From: Comamonas odontotermitis
GTDB lineage: Bacteria; Pseudomonadota; Gammaproteobacteria; Burkholderiales; Burkholderiaceae_C
Reading direction: 5' to 3'
Length of the DNA stretch: 64,000 nucleotides
NCBI RefSeq assembly: GCF_014207855.1
Contig: NZ_JACHKZ010000019.1
Span: 1-64,000, forward strand
Part shown: positions 16,522 through 27,261 of the stretch, piece after piece
How the letters are laid out: each line of letters begins with the position of its first letter
Numbering within the stretch: the first letter of the stretch is position 1
Notes under the pieces: generated by a model
Told to the model about the DNA's origin: nothing
Databases searched by the model: none
What the model saw: only the letters and a program-made list of their open reading frames with translations
Made by a program: the position numbers and the translations under genes

Positions 16522-17617
16522 ATTCTCTTCTGCCATGTCTGTAGAAATTGATCCGCCGCAACCTCCATATGCTTCAGTGACTGCGCTCGATCCTGCCGAG
16601 CAAATGCTGGCACGCAACGCACTGCCTGCAGAAGCATTGGATCTCTTTGCACTTCTGCGGCATATAGATGCATTGAGCAAAGGAGCGAAGCTGGGCTACT
16701 CGCATACACCTCGTGATGAGCGTGTGCGTCTTGGCCAGAACCCTTCCACCCTGTTTGCGCCATCTACCATCTTTAGCATCGATAGCCCAAGGCGCGATAA
16801 GCGTCCAGTCATCAAGATTCTGAGTTTTGGCGTTTTTGGCCCCAATGGCGCCCTGCCTCTGCATTTGACGGAATATGTACGCGAGCGCCTGCACAACAAC
16901 CTCGATAGCTCGCCAGCGGACTTCATTGACATATTTCACCATCGCCTCATATCGCTGTTCTACCGCGCATGGGCCGATTCTCAGTCTGTGGTTCAGCTCG
17001 ACCAGCCTGGTATAGACAAATTCAGTTTTTATGCCGGCGCTTTGATTGGCATGGGGTTTGAGGGCAGTTGGAGACGGAACACCGTTGAAGACAGCGCCAA
17101 GCTTTATGCTGCTGGCCATCTTTTGCGCCTGACGAGAAACCCCGAGGGCCTGGAAAACCTGTTGGCCCACTATTTCGGCACACCATGCCGGATTACCGAA
17201 TTCAACAGCACATGGATTCGCATTGACGAGGACGAACAAACCCGCCTCTCTGGGTGGGGTATGAACAACCAGTTGGGCGTGAATGCTGTCGCGGGAGCCA
17301 GGATACAAGATGTGCAGAGCAAATTCAGGATCGCTCTGGGAGCCATGCCGCTTGTCCTCTACGAGAGCTTTCTGCCGAGTTCTCGCAACAACCGCAAGAT
17401 CCGGGATTGGGTTCGGGACTATGTTGGCATCGAAATGGACTGGGATTTACAGTTGCTTCTTGCGCCCGAGGAAGTGCCTCCAAGCAAGCTTGGCGGTACT
17501 ACACGCCTTGGATGGACGAGCTGGCTCGGGGAGCGAAAAACCAAGGCACCGGCAAACGATCTGCGCCTGAACCCTGAAAAGGATGCCACAAGGTTCGTCA
17601 AGCTGGCACCCGCTTGA
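16469..17617 (+). CDS. tssG: T6SS baseplate protein TssG
   Basis: Up to 382 residues. The longest ATG start overlaps tssF by 53 bp; the ATG at 16535 (MSVEIDPPQPP) lies after the tssF stop and is an equally good choice, as neither has a strong ribosome-binding site. Family features are LDLFALLRHIDAL, VRLGQNPSTLFAPSTI, FGVFGPNGALPLHLTEYVRER and the C-terminal RLGWTSWLG. TssG completes the TssE-F-G wedge. The gene ends 15 bp from the convergent tssH. Confidence 0.93.
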   Translation: MAPLQAGLHEWACGPTHEFSSAMSVEIDPPQPPYASVTALDPAEQMLARNALPAEALDLFALLRHIDALSKGAKLGYSHTPRDERVRLGQNPSTLFAPSTIFSIDSPRRDKRPVIKILSFGVFGPNGALPLHLTEYVRERLHNNLDSSPADFIDIFHHRLISLFYRAWADSQSVVQLDQPGIDKFSFYAGALIGMGFEGSWRRNTVEDSAKLYAAGHLLRLTRNPEGLENLLAHYFGTPCRITEFNSTWIRIDEDEQTRLSGWGMNNQLGVNAVAGARIQDVQSKFRIALGAMPLVLYESFLPSSRNNRKIRDWVRDYVGIEMDWDLQLLLAPEEVPPSKLGGTTRLGWTSWLGERKTKAPANDLRLNPEKDATRFVKLAPA

Positions 17618-17632
17618 CGAACCATCAAGCGC

Positions 17633-20407
17633 TTACTCGAACTGTAGCACCAGCCCCTGATCAGGCACGGCGGTGAGCCGCACCGTGGAGAGTGTCTGCG
17701 CATTCATTGTCCGGTGCAGAACCTCTTTGCTGATCCCCGCCAGAACGTTGGTCGAGAGGATTGCATCAACCATCCGGCCTCCCGACTCGATATCGGAGGC
17801 TCGTTCGATGATGGCTTTCACGGCATCCTCTTGCCAATGGAAGTGGGCACCGTGATTGTCCCGAATTCGAGACTGGATACGTCCCAGCTTGAGTTCCACG
17901 ATCTTTGCCATCACATCGGGGGCCAGCGGGAAATAAGGCACAACGGTCATGCGCCCCAAGAACGCAGCGGGAAACACTTTCAGCAAGGGCTCTCGCATGG
18001 AGCTGGCGAGCACGCCTGGGTTCGGAATCAAATCCGGATCACCGCACATGTTCATGATCAGATCCGACCCAACGTTGGAGGTCAGAATGATGACCGTATT
18101 CTTGAAATCGATGAGGCGGCCCTCCCCATCTTCCATGAAGCCTTTGTCAAAAACCTGGAAAAAGATTTCGTGAACGTCCGGGTGGGCCTTCTCGATCTCG
18201 TCCAGCAGTACCACGCTGTATGGCTTGCGGCGAACAGCTTCCGTCAGCACGCCCCCTTCTCCATAACCGACATAGCCCGGCGGCGCGCCTTTGAGGGTTG
18301 ATACCGTATGGGCCTCCTGGAACTCACTCATATTGATGGTGATCAGATTTTGCTCACCTCCATACAAGGACTCCGCCAATGCCAAGGCCGTTTCCGTCTT
18401 GCCTACACCGCTTGGCCCCACCAGCATGAATACCCCAATGGGCTTGGAGGCATCCTCCACCTTGGCACGCGAGATCTGAATGCGCTGGGCAATCGTTTCA
18501 AGACTGTGCCCCTGCCCTACCACGCGCCGGCCCAGGGTGTCGGCCAAGGCGAGCACCGCAGCGATCTCATCCTTGACCATGCGCCCAACAGGAATACCCG
18601 TCCATTCGGAAACCACAGTTGCCACAGCCTGCTCATCAACCGAAGGCAAAACCAGCGGCTGCTCGCCCTGTATCGCGGCAAGTTCCGCCTGAGCCTGCGC
18701 CAATTGCTCCACCAACTGAGCGCGCTCCTCCTCGGTCAAGGACGATTCCACCGCCGCATCCGAATCATCTGAAGTTGGAGCGACCGATATCGGCGCTGGC
18801 ACAGCATCCGAAGGCACAGCAGCATCTTCTTTGGGGATCGGTGAAAGACTTCCGAAAGCAGCTTGCGGATTGAGTTTCTGGCGCAACTCGAAAACCTTCG
18901 CGACGACTACATGTTCGCGCTCCCAGCGTTCGCGGCTCTCGCGCAGGGAAGCATCCAGAGCGCTGAGCCTCGAGGCAATGAATTGCGCGCGCTCTGCATG
19001 CCCGATACCAATCGATTCTTCACGAAGAAGGATGTCTCTTTCGGTACGAAGCAATGCTATCTCGCGCTCAATGGCTTCGATATGGACGGGCGTTGCATGC
19101 TGCGTCAACGAGACACGCGCACAGGCTGTGTCCAGCAAGCTGACAGCCTTGTCAGGCAATTGGCGCGCAGGAATATAGCGGTGAGACAGTTGCACCGCAG
19201 CAGCAATGGCCTCATCCAGAATCAAGATCTTGTGATGCGCTTCCATTTGCGCAGTGATGCCTCGAAGCATCGCAATGGCCTTCTCCTCCGAGGGCTCATG
19301 GATCTGCACCACCTGAAAGCGGCGCGTCAATGCGGGATCTTTTTCGATATATTTCTTGTACTCTGCCCAGGTGGTTGCACCAATCGTGCGCAAATTGCCG
19401 CGTGCCAATGCAGGCTTGAGCAAGTTCGCCGCATCCCCTGTGCCCTGCGCACCACCTGCACCCACCAACGTATGCACTTCGTCAATGAACAGAATGATTT
19501 TGTTGGCACTTGCCTGAACTTCGTCGATGACCTGGCGCAGCCGCTGCTCAAACTCACCCTTCATGCTGGCTCCCGCCTGGAGCAGACCCACATCTAGCGT
19601 ATATACCGAGACATCTTTTAATGGCGGAGGGACATCCCCAGTTGCAACCCGGGCGGCAAAGCCCTCCACCACCGCCGTCTTGCCGACTCCGGCCTCTCCG
19701 GTCAGCAATGGATTGTTCTGTCGGCGGCGAAGCAAAATGTCCACAATTTGACGGATTTCATCATCACGCCCAGTGACAGGATCCAGCTTGCCTTCTTTAG
19801 CCTTGGCGGTCAGATCAACCGCATATTTTTTCAACGCGCTGCTTTTGGAATGGCCCGGGCCCATGGCCTGGCTCGCCTCACCAGGCTGAACACCCAACTC
19901 GCCGGAGCCATCCGTGGCTCGCAGCACATCTTCGGGAGAGCCTTTGGTCCACTGAGTCAGACCATCTGCCACCTGATCAGGCTGGAGTTTGCGAAACTCC
20001 GCAGACATGCGATGCAGGACAGCACGCAAGTTGGTCGTTTTCAGGATACCTACCAGCAGGTATCCGCTTCGGATCACCTCATCGCCATAGAGCAAAGTGG
20101 AATAGATCCAGGAGCGCTCGATGGCCAGATCAATATGCTCGGAAAAATCCACAATGGCCGTCGCTCCCCGGGGAAGCCGGTCCAGTTCGGCAACGATGTC
20201 CTTTTCCAGTGCTGCCTGGTTTATGCCGAAGTGCTTCAACACTCTACGGAAATCTGAATCCTGATCCTGGAGGATTTGTTGAATCCAATGCACGAGCTCG
20301 ACGTATGGGTTGCCTCTGATTTTGCATGCAACAGTTGCAGCTTCAGCCGCACGAAATAGTTGCTCATTCAACTTGCCAAACAAGTGGCTGCGGCTGATCT
20401 CCGACAT
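17633..20407 (-). CDS. tssH: T6SS sheath-recycling ATPase ClpV (TssH)
   Basis: 924 residues from the ATG giving [14 protein letters not shown], chosen for the GGGGGACGGA ribosome-binding site just upstream; a start 32 codons earlier is unsupported. Two AAA+ modules are present: Walker A GEAGVGKT and Walker B LFIDEVHT in the first, and Walker A GPSGVGKT with [11 protein letters not shown] in the second. The ClpN-like N-terminal domain binds TssC, and a ClpB-type middle insertion separates the modules. ClpV unfolds contracted TssB/TssC sheath for reuse. It lies on the opposite strand between tssG and tssA, so it is transcribed separately. Confidence 0.96.
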   Translation of the reverse strand: MSEISRSHLFGKLNEQLFRAAEAATVACKIRGNPYVELVHWIQQILQDQDSDFRRVLKHFGINQAALEKDIVAELDRLPRGATAIVDFSEHIDLAIERSWIYSTLLYGDEVIRSGYLLVGILKTTNLRAVLHRMSAEFRKLQPDQVADGLTQWTKGSPEDVLRATDGSGELGVQPGEASQAMGPGHSKSSALKKYAVDLTAKAKEGKLDPVTGRDDEIRQIVDILLRRRQNNPLLTGEAGVGKTAVVEGFAARVATGDVPPPLKDVSVYTLDVGLLQAGASMKGEFEQRLRQVIDEVQASANKIILFIDEVHTLVGAGGAQGTGDAANLLKPALARGNLRTIGATTWAEYKKYIEKDPALTRRFQVVQIHEPSEEKAIAMLRGITAQMEAHHKILILDEAIAAAVQLSHRYIPARQLPDKAVSLLDTACARVSLTQHATPVHIEAIEREIALLRTERDILLREESIGIGHAERAQFIASRLSALDASLRESRERWEREHVVVAKVFELRQKLNPQAAFGSLSPIPKEDAAVPSDAVPAPISVAPTSDDSDAAVESSLTEEERAQLVEQLAQAQAELAAIQGEQPLVLPSVDEQAVATVVSEWTGIPVGRMVKDEIAAVLALADTLGRRVVGQGHSLETIAQRIQISRAKVEDASKPIGVFMLVGPSGVGKTETALALAESLYGGEQNLITINMSEFQEAHTVSTLKGAPPGYVGYGEGGVLTEAVRRKPYSVVLLDEIEKAHPDVHEIFFQVFDKGFMEDGEGRLIDFKNTVIILTSNVGSDLIMNMCGDPDLIPNPGVLASSMREPLLKVFPAAFLGRMTVVPYFPLAPDVMAKIVELKLGRIQSRIRDNHGAHFHWQEDAVKAIIERASDIESGGRMVDAILSTNVLAGISKEVLHRTMNAQTLSTVRLTAVPDQGLVLQFE

Positions 20408-20645
20408 TCCGTCCCCCAAAAAAATGTCTATCAACAAACAGGACGCCGTATGACCTGCCCAAGAGAGCAGGAATGCAGCGCTTCCGGACCGGGTTGCAGG
20501 CACTCAACTCTGCAAACGCATGCAACGCCATTACTTTTATTCAAAATAAACAGCCGCTATTGAGTAGCCCAAATAACATGCATCTACACTATCATATTCG
20601 AATCTAGGCATTGGGCGCATGTGGCGCGTGGCGGGAGCAAGAAAA
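20408..20645. promoter_or_regulatory. Divergent tssH/tssA intergenic region
   Basis: About 240 bp separates the divergent starts of tssH and tssA. The part near 20530-20600 is AT-rich and likely holds the tssA promoter. No operator or hairpin stands out. Confidence 0.4.
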
Positions 20646-21671
20646 GTGGAAGATTTCAATGTAGACGTGAATTGGGCGGTGCCTATTTCAGACACAGAGC
20701 CTTCAGGAAAGAACACTGAATTCGAAACAAAGTACGCAGAACTGGAAACTGCAGCGCTCTTCAGCCCTGAGCAGCAATACGGCGACACCGTCATCGCCAG
20801 CAAGGAGCCTGATTGGCAACAGATGCTCAGGCTGGCCGCCGATCTCTCATCTGAGACAAAAGACCTGAGAGTCATGCTTCTCCTCACCCGCGCATTGACG
20901 CGTATGCACGGCCTGCAGGGATTGCACTATGGGCTCAAGAGCGTAAATACGGTGTGTCAGCTTTTTTGGTCGTCGGTACATCCCCAATTGGAGATTGACG
21001 GAGCGCAAGATCCGCAGATGCGCTATAGCGTATTTAGCGATTTTGGCGACATAGGAGCACTTGTGGCCGACATGCGCCAAAGCATCCTGCTCCCAAGCCA
21101 TATAGGCGCTTTCAGTATCAAAGATCTGGAGCGATTGGCGGACAACGGCTCCATCGATATCAACGGCATATCCGTCACCCCAACCCAAATCTCACAGATC
21201 GTGCAGGAGCAGGCACAGTCTCCAGATACCGAATTGCTGGCTCTTCCTGAACAGATCATTGCAGAAATTGCAGCTATACAACTCAGATGCCAACAGGAGT
21301 TGGGAAGTGAATTCGAGCCAGATCTTCTGCCCCTGTCCCGTCCGCTCCAGAAAATTCTGAAGCTGATTCGAGCAGACGGCCCGGGCACGGATCCAGCCCA
21401 GACAAGCGAAGGAGGTGCTTCCGGGGCTGTAGAGGCGATGCCAATGCCTGCGGCGGCTGGAGATATCCGGTCCCGCAAGGATGCTGTCAGGCAGCTGGAG
21501 CTGGTTTGCCAATACCTTGAAAAAAATGAGCCGACCAACCCAGCCCCATTGCTGATCCAGCGGGCAATCAAAGTCATGGAGATGAGTTTCATGGATATCG
21601 TGAAGAACATGGCGCCCGACGGACTCAACCAGGCCATGTTCATTACCGGCGCTGAAGCGTCAGACGATTGA
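20646..21671 (+). CDS. tssA: T6SS protein TssA (ImpA N-terminal domain)
   Basis: 341 residues if begun at the GTG giving VEDFNVDVNWAVPIS, which aligns best with TssA N-termini and has GGGAG about 13 bp upstream; an ATG 27 bp earlier is the alternative. The ImpA_N domain is visible as PISDTEPSGKNTEFE, DWQQMLRLAADLSSETKDLRV and GLHYGLKSVNTVCQLFW. The C-terminal part (RKDAVRQLELVCQYLEKNEPTNPAPLLIQRAIKVM) is the conserved helical end of short-type TssA. TssA primes sheath and tube polymerisation at the baseplate. tagH and the phosphatase gene follow on the same strand. Confidence 0.92.
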   Translation: MEDFNVDVNWAVPISDTEPSGKNTEFETKYAELETAALFSPEQQYGDTVIASKEPDWQQMLRLAADLSSETKDLRVMLLLTRALTRMHGLQGLHYGLKSVNTVCQLFWSSVHPQLEIDGAQDPQMRYSVFSDFGDIGALVADMRQSILLPSHIGAFSIKDLERLADNGSIDINGISVTPTQISQIVQEQAQSPDTELLALPEQIIAEIAAIQLRCQQELGSEFEPDLLPLSRPLQKILKLIRADGPGTDPAQTSEGGASGAVEAMPMPAAAGDIRSRKDAVRQLELVCQYLEKNEPTNPAPLLIQRAIKVMEMSFMDIVKNMAPDGLNQAMFITGAEASDD

Positions 21672-21727
21672 ATGCTGTTCTTCAGATACTCCCTCCCAGA
21701 GACAGCAGGTTGACATAGGGAATCGCC

Positions 21728-23842
21728 ATGTTTTTGCAGTTAAGAGCCAATGTTGTCTATGCCAACGGTACCGAAAATATTGTTCAGCACGTCTTTGATT
21801 CTCAAGGCGGGACCATTGGACGTGACACACACTGCCAGATGGTTCTTCAGGATCCGTTTCGCAGAATTTCCCGCATTCAGGCGCAGATTGTTTTTGATTC
21901 CGGCCTGTTTTCGCTCATCAACGCGAGCACGTCCAATCCGATTTACGTGGACGGGCAGGAACTGAGTCCTGGTGAGACCTGTGCAATTCACAGCGGCTCT
22001 AGTTGGCAGACGGGCAACTACACCATCACCGTGGAACACGTAGGAGAGGCGCAGCCAGTCGACCAGCGCCCCTTACAGAGCCAACCTGCAAAGCAACCTG
22101 ATGTGGCGCCCGCCGCAAGTCTTCTGCCATCGCATGTGCCTCGCGGTCCGTTTGATGATTTGCTTGGTGAACCGGTCCAAGCCCCATCGGAGCAAGCCTC
22201 TCGTGACGAGGGGTTGGTTCATAGCACCGCAGCGCTGTCACCGTTTTCCGCGCCCCTGGCAGCAACCGCGATTCAGGAGCCGGCACCCATGCAGCCATCC
22301 GTGGCGCTTCACCAGCTCGGCGCTGATCCGTTTGCAGATTTACTGGCTACTCCACTGAGCAACCAGGTCGCGTCGGCGCCTGTGCGTTTGCATACGGGCG
22401 ATGCAACCAACCCGCTCCAGGGCCGATCACTGATTCCAGACGATTTCAATCCGCTTGCATTGCAAGGTATATCGCCTCGCAACACTGCAGACCCTCTTGC
22501 GTACGTCCAAGACGAACAGAGCATCCAGGAAATGTTCCCTGGCCGCTCTGTCGATGCGATTTTTCACCCTGGCGAAGGCAACATTGGAGAGTTGATTCAA
22601 GACCCGCTGAATGCCAGCCAAAATCAAGCGCTGGTAGATGCAAATATTCATCTTGATCCGCTTGAGCTCTTTGCAAAACAGGGGTCGCAGGATCGACTCG
22701 ACCCTTCAGTTCTGTTTCAGGAACGCACAACGCAGCCTCGTTCCGTCTCAGACCATCGGGTAGAGGTCGGGTCGTTTTTTAGAGCGCCACGTGCATTTGA
22801 TCCATCTCAAGAAAAGTCCAGCGCTGAACCAGCTCGTGGTGATGTGCTCGCACCACTCCCTGAACAAAGCCAGCCATATTCACCAACACCTGCAAGCAAC
22901 GCTGAGGTTCATAGGGAAGATTCACTGGAATCACTTTTCAATATTGATTCCGCCCCTATCGAGTCTATCGATTTGGGCTTGCACACTATCGCCTCCACAG
23001 AGGCTCCCAGTGATAGAGCCAGTGATAAACCACGGCACGTTGACCAAAAAGAGATGGAGCACTCCGCAACAAGCGTCCGGTCAGATGCAGAGGCGACTCC
23101 CCTTGCGGCATTGCCACAACCTGTGCCACAGGCCGCTGTTGTCGAAATTGCACCCGCGGATGCAGCCTCTGATCGCGCACCTTTGCCAGCGAAAGCCGGA
23201 TCAAGTGGCAATGACACACCCTCCAAAGACTCCGAACATTCTGCAGCAGATCTGCTGAACAGTTTCAAGGCCGGAGCGGGCCTGTCAGACTGCAAGTATC
23301 CAGAAAATTTAACCCCCGAGTTCATGCACATGGTCGGGCAAATGCTGGGGGCGTCCGTGCAAGGCTGCATGGATCTTCTCAGCTCCAGGGCTGCAGCAAA
23401 GCAGGAGGTCCGAGTTTCTGTGACGCTCATCAATGCAGAAGCCAACAATCCACTGAAATTTCTTCCTGCAGGGCCTTCGGCTCTTGCGCAGATTTTTGGA
23501 CCGCGCATGCCCGGCTTCCAAGCTGGCCCCGCCGCCATAGACAGCGCATTTCAGGACCTGCGCGCCCACGAGATGGCAATGATGGCAGGCATTCAAGCGG
23601 CTGTTCGAGGTTTGTTTGATCGATTCGATCCTGTGCACCTGGAGGAGCAGCTCCAAGCCCTGGGTAAATCCAAGGCACTCTTCAGTAGCCAAAAAAATGC
23701 CCGGTTGTGGGAGCTGTATTGCAGCCGCTACGAATGGTTGAAGGACGAGATGAAGAACCAGAGTCCGGCCGCATGGGGTACAGAATTTCTGAGCGCCTAT
23801 CAAGCAGAAGTATCACAAAACAGAGAAGGCAATATAGCGTGA
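21728..23842 (+). CDS. tagH: T6SS FHA-domain regulator TagH
   Basis: A 704-residue protein. Residues 1-105 form an FHA domain (GTIGRDTHCQMVL, RRISRIQAQIVF, NPIYVDGQEL). The long middle is low-complexity and rich in Pro, Ala, Gln and acidic residues. The C-terminal 190 residues (EFMHMVGQMLGASVQGCMDLLSSRAAAKQEVR, NARLWELYCSRYEWL) match the TagH/ImpI/VasC C-terminal domain. In systems with threonine phosphorylation, the FHA domain is the target of PpkA and is reset by PppA, and the phosphatase gene here follows with a GTGA overlap. No kinase gene is seen nearby. Confidence 0.9.
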   Translation: MFLQLRANVVYANGTENIVQHVFDSQGGTIGRDTHCQMVLQDPFRRISRIQAQIVFDSGLFSLINASTSNPIYVDGQELSPGETCAIHSGSSWQTGNYTITVEHVGEAQPVDQRPLQSQPAKQPDVAPAASLLPSHVPRGPFDDLLGEPVQAPSEQASRDEGLVHSTAALSPFSAPLAATAIQEPAPMQPSVALHQLGADPFADLLATPLSNQVASAPVRLHTGDATNPLQGRSLIPDDFNPLALQGISPRNTADPLAYVQDEQSIQEMFPGRSVDAIFHPGEGNIGELIQDPLNASQNQALVDANIHLDPLELFAKQGSQDRLDPSVLFQERTTQPRSVSDHRVEVGSFFRAPRAFDPSQEKSSAEPARGDVLAPLPEQSQPYSPTPASNAEVHREDSLESLFNIDSAPIESIDLGLHTIASTEAPSDRASDKPRHVDQKEMEHSATSVRSDAEATPLAALPQPVPQAAVVEIAPADAASDRAPLPAKAGSSGNDTPSKDSEHSAADLLNSFKAGAGLSDCKYPENLTPEFMHMVGQMLGASVQGCMDLLSSRAAAKQEVRVSVTLINAEANNPLKFLPAGPSALAQIFGPRMPGFQAGPAAIDSAFQDLRAHEMAMMAGIQAAVRGLFDRFDPVHLEEQLQALGKSKALFSSQKNARLWELYCSRYEWLKDEMKNQSPAAWGTEFLSAYQAEVSQNREGNIA

Positions 23843-24672
23843 CGCCGCAAGAAAATACCTATTCAGGATCGTCGTTGGGATTGGTACATCACTCACAGAC
23901 TCACAAGGGAGACCGTACCTACAACGAAGACGCATATTGCCATGCAAGGGATAAACATATCGTGTCATTCGCTGTGGCAGATGGCATGGGTGGCGCCGCT
24001 GGTGGGCTGCAGGCCTCCCACCTGGCCATGCAGGCGGTAAGAACGTCCGCCCTGACACTTGAGCCCCAGACGTTTCACGACCAGATGTTGGCGATCTCTG
24101 AATTGATTCAGGCCGAGCAGCAATCGCACCCAGAGCACAGCAGCATGAGTACGACCGTGGCAGAACTGCGGATCGACACATATTCCCAGAAGGCAATATG
24201 GGCCCATTGGGGCGACTCGCGGATCTATTGGTTTCGAGCCAAGGAGCTGGTGGCCATGACCATTGACCATAGCGTAGTACAAAGCCTTGTCAGCGCAGGA
24301 TTGCTATCTGCCGAGGATGCAAGAACCTACCCCAAGAAGAACATATTGCTGGGCGCGGTCGGAGTGAACAGTGAGGTCGGGCCTGAAGTTTTGAGTCATC
24401 CTGTGGATGTTTCCTCGGAAGACGCCTTTTTGCTTTGCACGGACGGCATCTGGAACAATTTGAGTCCAGAGCAGATTCAGGAATCACTCAAGCAGTCATC
24501 GTCGGTGCAGGATTGGATTTCTGATCTCATGACAGCTGTTGAGCAGGCGGGTCGCGGGAAAAATGACAATTTCACAGCCACAGGCGTCTGGATTACCAGC
24601 GACAGCGAGCGAACCTTGCTGCTGAAAAGAGAAGGTCATGAGAGCGCCATCTCGGACGCCCTTGGATCATAA
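23839..24672 (+). CDS. pppA: PP2C-family Ser/Thr phosphatase (PppA-like) of the T6SS
   Basis: 277 residues from a GTG overlapping the tagH stop (GTGA), with AGAAGGC about 9 bp upstream; earlier ATGs in the frame lie inside tagH. PP2C metal-binding motifs are present: GDRTYNEDA, VADGMGGAAGG, HWGDSRIYWF, LLCTDGIWNN and GKNDNFTAT. The enzyme should dephosphorylate TagH or a partner and damp T6SS firing, as PppA does in Pseudomonas. The call of T6SS role rests on gene position. Confidence 0.9.
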   Translation: MTPQENTYSGSSLGLVHHSQTHKGDRTYNEDAYCHARDKHIVSFAVADGMGGAAGGLQASHLAMQAVRTSALTLEPQTFHDQMLAISELIQAEQQSHPEHSSMSTTVAELRIDTYSQKAIWAHWGDSRIYWFRAKELVAMTIDHSVVQSLVSAGLLSAEDARTYPKKNILLGAVGVNSEVGPEVLSHPVDVSSEDAFLLCTDGIWNNLSPEQIQESLKQSSSVQDWISDLMTAVEQAGRGKNDNFTATGVWITSDSERTLLLKREGHESAISDALGS

Positions 24673-24807
24673 GGAAAACATCGAGCCATGAGGCGCTGAG
24701 ACCCTCAGGCCCTGAGGCCAAAGCACGCGCTCCTCACCTGCTTGCCGAAGGAAATAAAGACAGTCCCAGCTTTGCCGTTGACGCTACCCTCCGTCAAAAA
24801 TAGCGAA

Positions 24808-24854
24808 ATGCGGGACGCTGACCATCCAATATCTGTGTGGTCAGCGCCCCGCAT
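24808..24854 (-). terminator. Terminator downstream of the decarboxylase gene
   Basis: A 17-bp inverted repeat with one mismatch (24808-24824 and 24838-24854) and a 13-nt loop. Read on the minus strand it is followed, after TTCGCTA, by a T-run. It ends the decarboxylase transcript and separates it from the convergent T6SS operon. On the plus strand there is no T-run. Confidence 0.75.
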
Positions 24855-24899
24855 CAGGCTTGGGCTCTCCTACCGGTTTTCCCGGTTGTTCCATACCCC

Positions 24900-27191
24900 T
24901 CAGGAGGCCACCAGCACCTCCACCATGTAGCGCCGGTTGCCTGCGGCATCCAGCTCCACTTCGCGCCCGTGGATATCGGATTCAAATCCAGGCAGTTCGG
25001 CGTCCTGCTTTTCGGCAATCTGCAAATAGGTGAAGATGGCTTCTGCCTTGTCGTCATACCGTTCGCCAGGCATGATCAGTGGAATACCTGGTGGATACGG
25101 CACCAGCATGGTTGCGGCAATGCGCCCCTTGAGCATTTTGGCCTCCACCTTCTCGACCTGGCCTTGCACCATCAGGTTGTAGGCATCCGCAGGAATCATG
25201 GCCATATCGGGTTTTTCTACATACATTTCGCGCATCACCTGAGGAACGTCGTGGTTCACGTTGAACTGGTGCAGACGATCGCACAAATCGCGCAGACCCA
25301 TGTCGGTATATACCTGCGGGTGGTGTTCCACGAGATCGGGAAGCACCAAGGCCAACGCCGTATTGGCTTCGTAATGCTGCTTGAAGCTCATCAACTCCGC
25401 AACCAAGGTACCCCACTTTCCCTTGGTGATCCCCATCGAGAACAGAACCAATAGCGAGTAAAGGTTGGTTTTTTCCACCACGATGCCGCGAGTCCACAGA
25501 AACTTGCTGACTACGCTGGCAGGAATGCCTTGCTGGCCCATTTGACCGTCCATGCTCAGCCCAGGCATCGTGAGCGTGACCTTGATCGGGTCGATCATCA
25601 CAAAGTCATCGCTGAGCTTGTCAAAACCATGCCATTTTGCCTGGGGATGCAGTTGCCATTCCTTGGGCTGGGCAGGTGGAACATGGGCTGACGATTTCAG
25701 CAGTCCGTCCGCCACCGACTCGGGCTGCCAGACTTCAAACCACCAATCGTTCCTGTCCAGATCGGATTTGATCTGCAGCATGGCCCGTCGGAAAGCCAGG
25801 GATTCATCATGCATCTCCTGCACCAGTGACTCCCCTGCTGCCCCCTCCATCATCTTGGAGGCAACATCACATGCAGCGATCACCGGGTAGAGCGGACTGG
25901 TAGAGGTATGCATCATGAATGCTTCATTGAAGCGCCCCATATCCAGCTTGCGCTTACGGCTATCGCGCACATGCACCATGGATGCCTGCGAAAACGCTGC
26001 CAGCAGCTTATGGGTGGAGTGCGTGGTGAAGACAATGGCATCCTGCTCGCGCGGCTTGCCCTTTGCCATGCCGTAATAGTGCTCATAGAACGGATGAAAG
26101 GCGGCATAGGCGTACCAGGCTTCATCAAAGTGCAGAAAATCGACCGCACTGCCAATGCTCCTGGCAATTTTTTCGGCGTTGTAGCACAGGCCGTCATACG
26201 TGGAGTTGGTCACTACCGCGATGCGCAGCTTGGCGCCATTTTTGATGGCTTGCGCTGCCAGCGGAACTTTTGCAATGCTGGCCTGCATTGCCTCGGGCGA
26301 GAACTGATCTTCGCTGATCGGCCCGATGATGCCATGTGCATTTCTGCTAGGCGAAAAGTACACAGGAATGGCTCCCGTCATGATCAACGAGTGCAACAGC
26401 GACTTGTGGCAATTGCGATCCACAAACACCACATCGCCCCTTGCCACGGTGCCATGCCAGACAATTTTGTTGGCGGTAGAGGTGCCATTGGTCACAAAGA
26501 ACGTGTGATCTGCCCCAAAATTTTTGGCGGCATCGGCTTCAGCCTGTCTGATCGGTCCGCTGTGATCCAGCAGTGAACCCAGCTCCGGCACGGAGATGGA
26601 GAGATCGCTGCGCAAGGTGTTCTCGCCATAGTATTGGTGGAAGGCTCGCCCCACTGCCGATTTGGTGAAGGCCACTCCTCCTGCGTGCCCCGGGGTGTAC
26701 CAGGAATAGTTGGATTTCGCGGTGTGCTTGATCAGGGCCTTGAAGAATGGCGGCAGCAGATGCTCCATGTACTCTTCAGCGGCGCGCATCACCTGGCGTG
26801 CAATGAAACTCTTGGTGTCCTCAAACAAGTAGAAATAGCCGCGTGCATATTTCACGAGATTGGTGGGGATCTTCTCCACCGATCCACGCTCGCCATAGAA
26901 AAACACTGGCAGATGAGGATGCCGCGCCAGATTGTCTTCCAGCAGATCCTGAATCTTGCGGAACTGCACGACCACATCTTCCTGCGCATCGATGGAGATC
27001 AGCACCGCCGATGCAGCCAGATAGGTACGCGCCGCAACACGCGCATCGTCAAGCGTCAGGTTGGCCATTACGCGCTGGTTCGAGTTTTCCAGCTCTTCGG
27101 CCAGTGCGCGGATGATGCTGCCCCGCAAACGGGGTGAGTTGAACTCGCTGTCGATGATGACGGTCGGATAGTCCAGTGCTTTGAAGAACAT
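24900..27191 (-). CDS. Orn/Lys/Arg decarboxylase, inducible (AdiA/LdcI-like) class
   Basis: A 763-residue fold-type I PLP decarboxylase. The PLP lysine is in THSTHK (about residue 395), with FDEAW near 355 and NGTSTANK near 235. A wing domain comes first (residues 1-130), and a C-terminal domain contains LFSMGITKGKWGTLV and GRIAATMLVPYPPGIP. The whole layout is closest, from memory, to biodegradative arginine decarboxylase AdiA. It consumes a cytoplasmic proton per amino acid decarboxylated. The partner gene upstream codes for a PotE-like antiporter, which in E. coli exchanges ornithine for putrescine. The substrate (arginine, lysine or ornithine) is therefore unresolved. The gene is 70 bp after the antiporter and likely co-transcribed with it. 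Confidence 0.88.
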   Translation of the reverse strand: MFFKALDYPTVIIDSEFNSPRLRGSIIRALAEELENSNQRVMANLTLDDARVAARTYLAASAVLISIDAQEDVVVQFRKIQDLLEDNLARHPHLPVFFYGERGSVEKIPTNLVKYARGYFYLFEDTKSFIARQVMRAAEEYMEHLLPPFFKALIKHTAKSNYSWYTPGHAGGVAFTKSAVGRAFHQYYGENTLRSDLSISVPELGSLLDHSGPIRQAEADAAKNFGADHTFFVTNGTSTANKIVWHGTVARGDVVFVDRNCHKSLLHSLIMTGAIPVYFSPSRNAHGIIGPISEDQFSPEAMQASIAKVPLAAQAIKNGAKLRIAVVTNSTYDGLCYNAEKIARSIGSAVDFLHFDEAWYAYAAFHPFYEHYYGMAKGKPREQDAIVFTTHSTHKLLAAFSQASMVHVRDSRKRKLDMGRFNEAFMMHTSTSPLYPVIAACDVASKMMEGAAGESLVQEMHDESLAFRRAMLQIKSDLDRNDWWFEVWQPESVADGLLKSSAHVPPAQPKEWQLHPQAKWHGFDKLSDDFVMIDPIKVTLTMPGLSMDGQMGQQGIPASVVSKFLWTRGIVVEKTNLYSLLVLFSMGITKGKWGTLVAELMSFKQHYEANTALALVLPDLVEHHPQVYTDMGLRDLCDRLHQFNVNHDVPQVMREMYVEKPDMAMIPADAYNLMVQGQVEKVEAKMLKGRIAATMLVPYPPGIPLIMPGERYDDKAEAIFTYLQIAEKQDAELPGFESDIHGREVELDAAGNRRYMVEVLVAS

Positions 27192-27261
27192 TGTTCAGAC
27201 TCCTTTGTGTTGATGGAGAAAAAGGTTGGAGGGAAAGCCAGGCTCGTGCGTTCAGCCGTGC

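Noticed and set aside
22791-23538. Open frames on both strands within tagH
   Set aside because: They overlap the low-complexity middle of tagH and have no features of their own.
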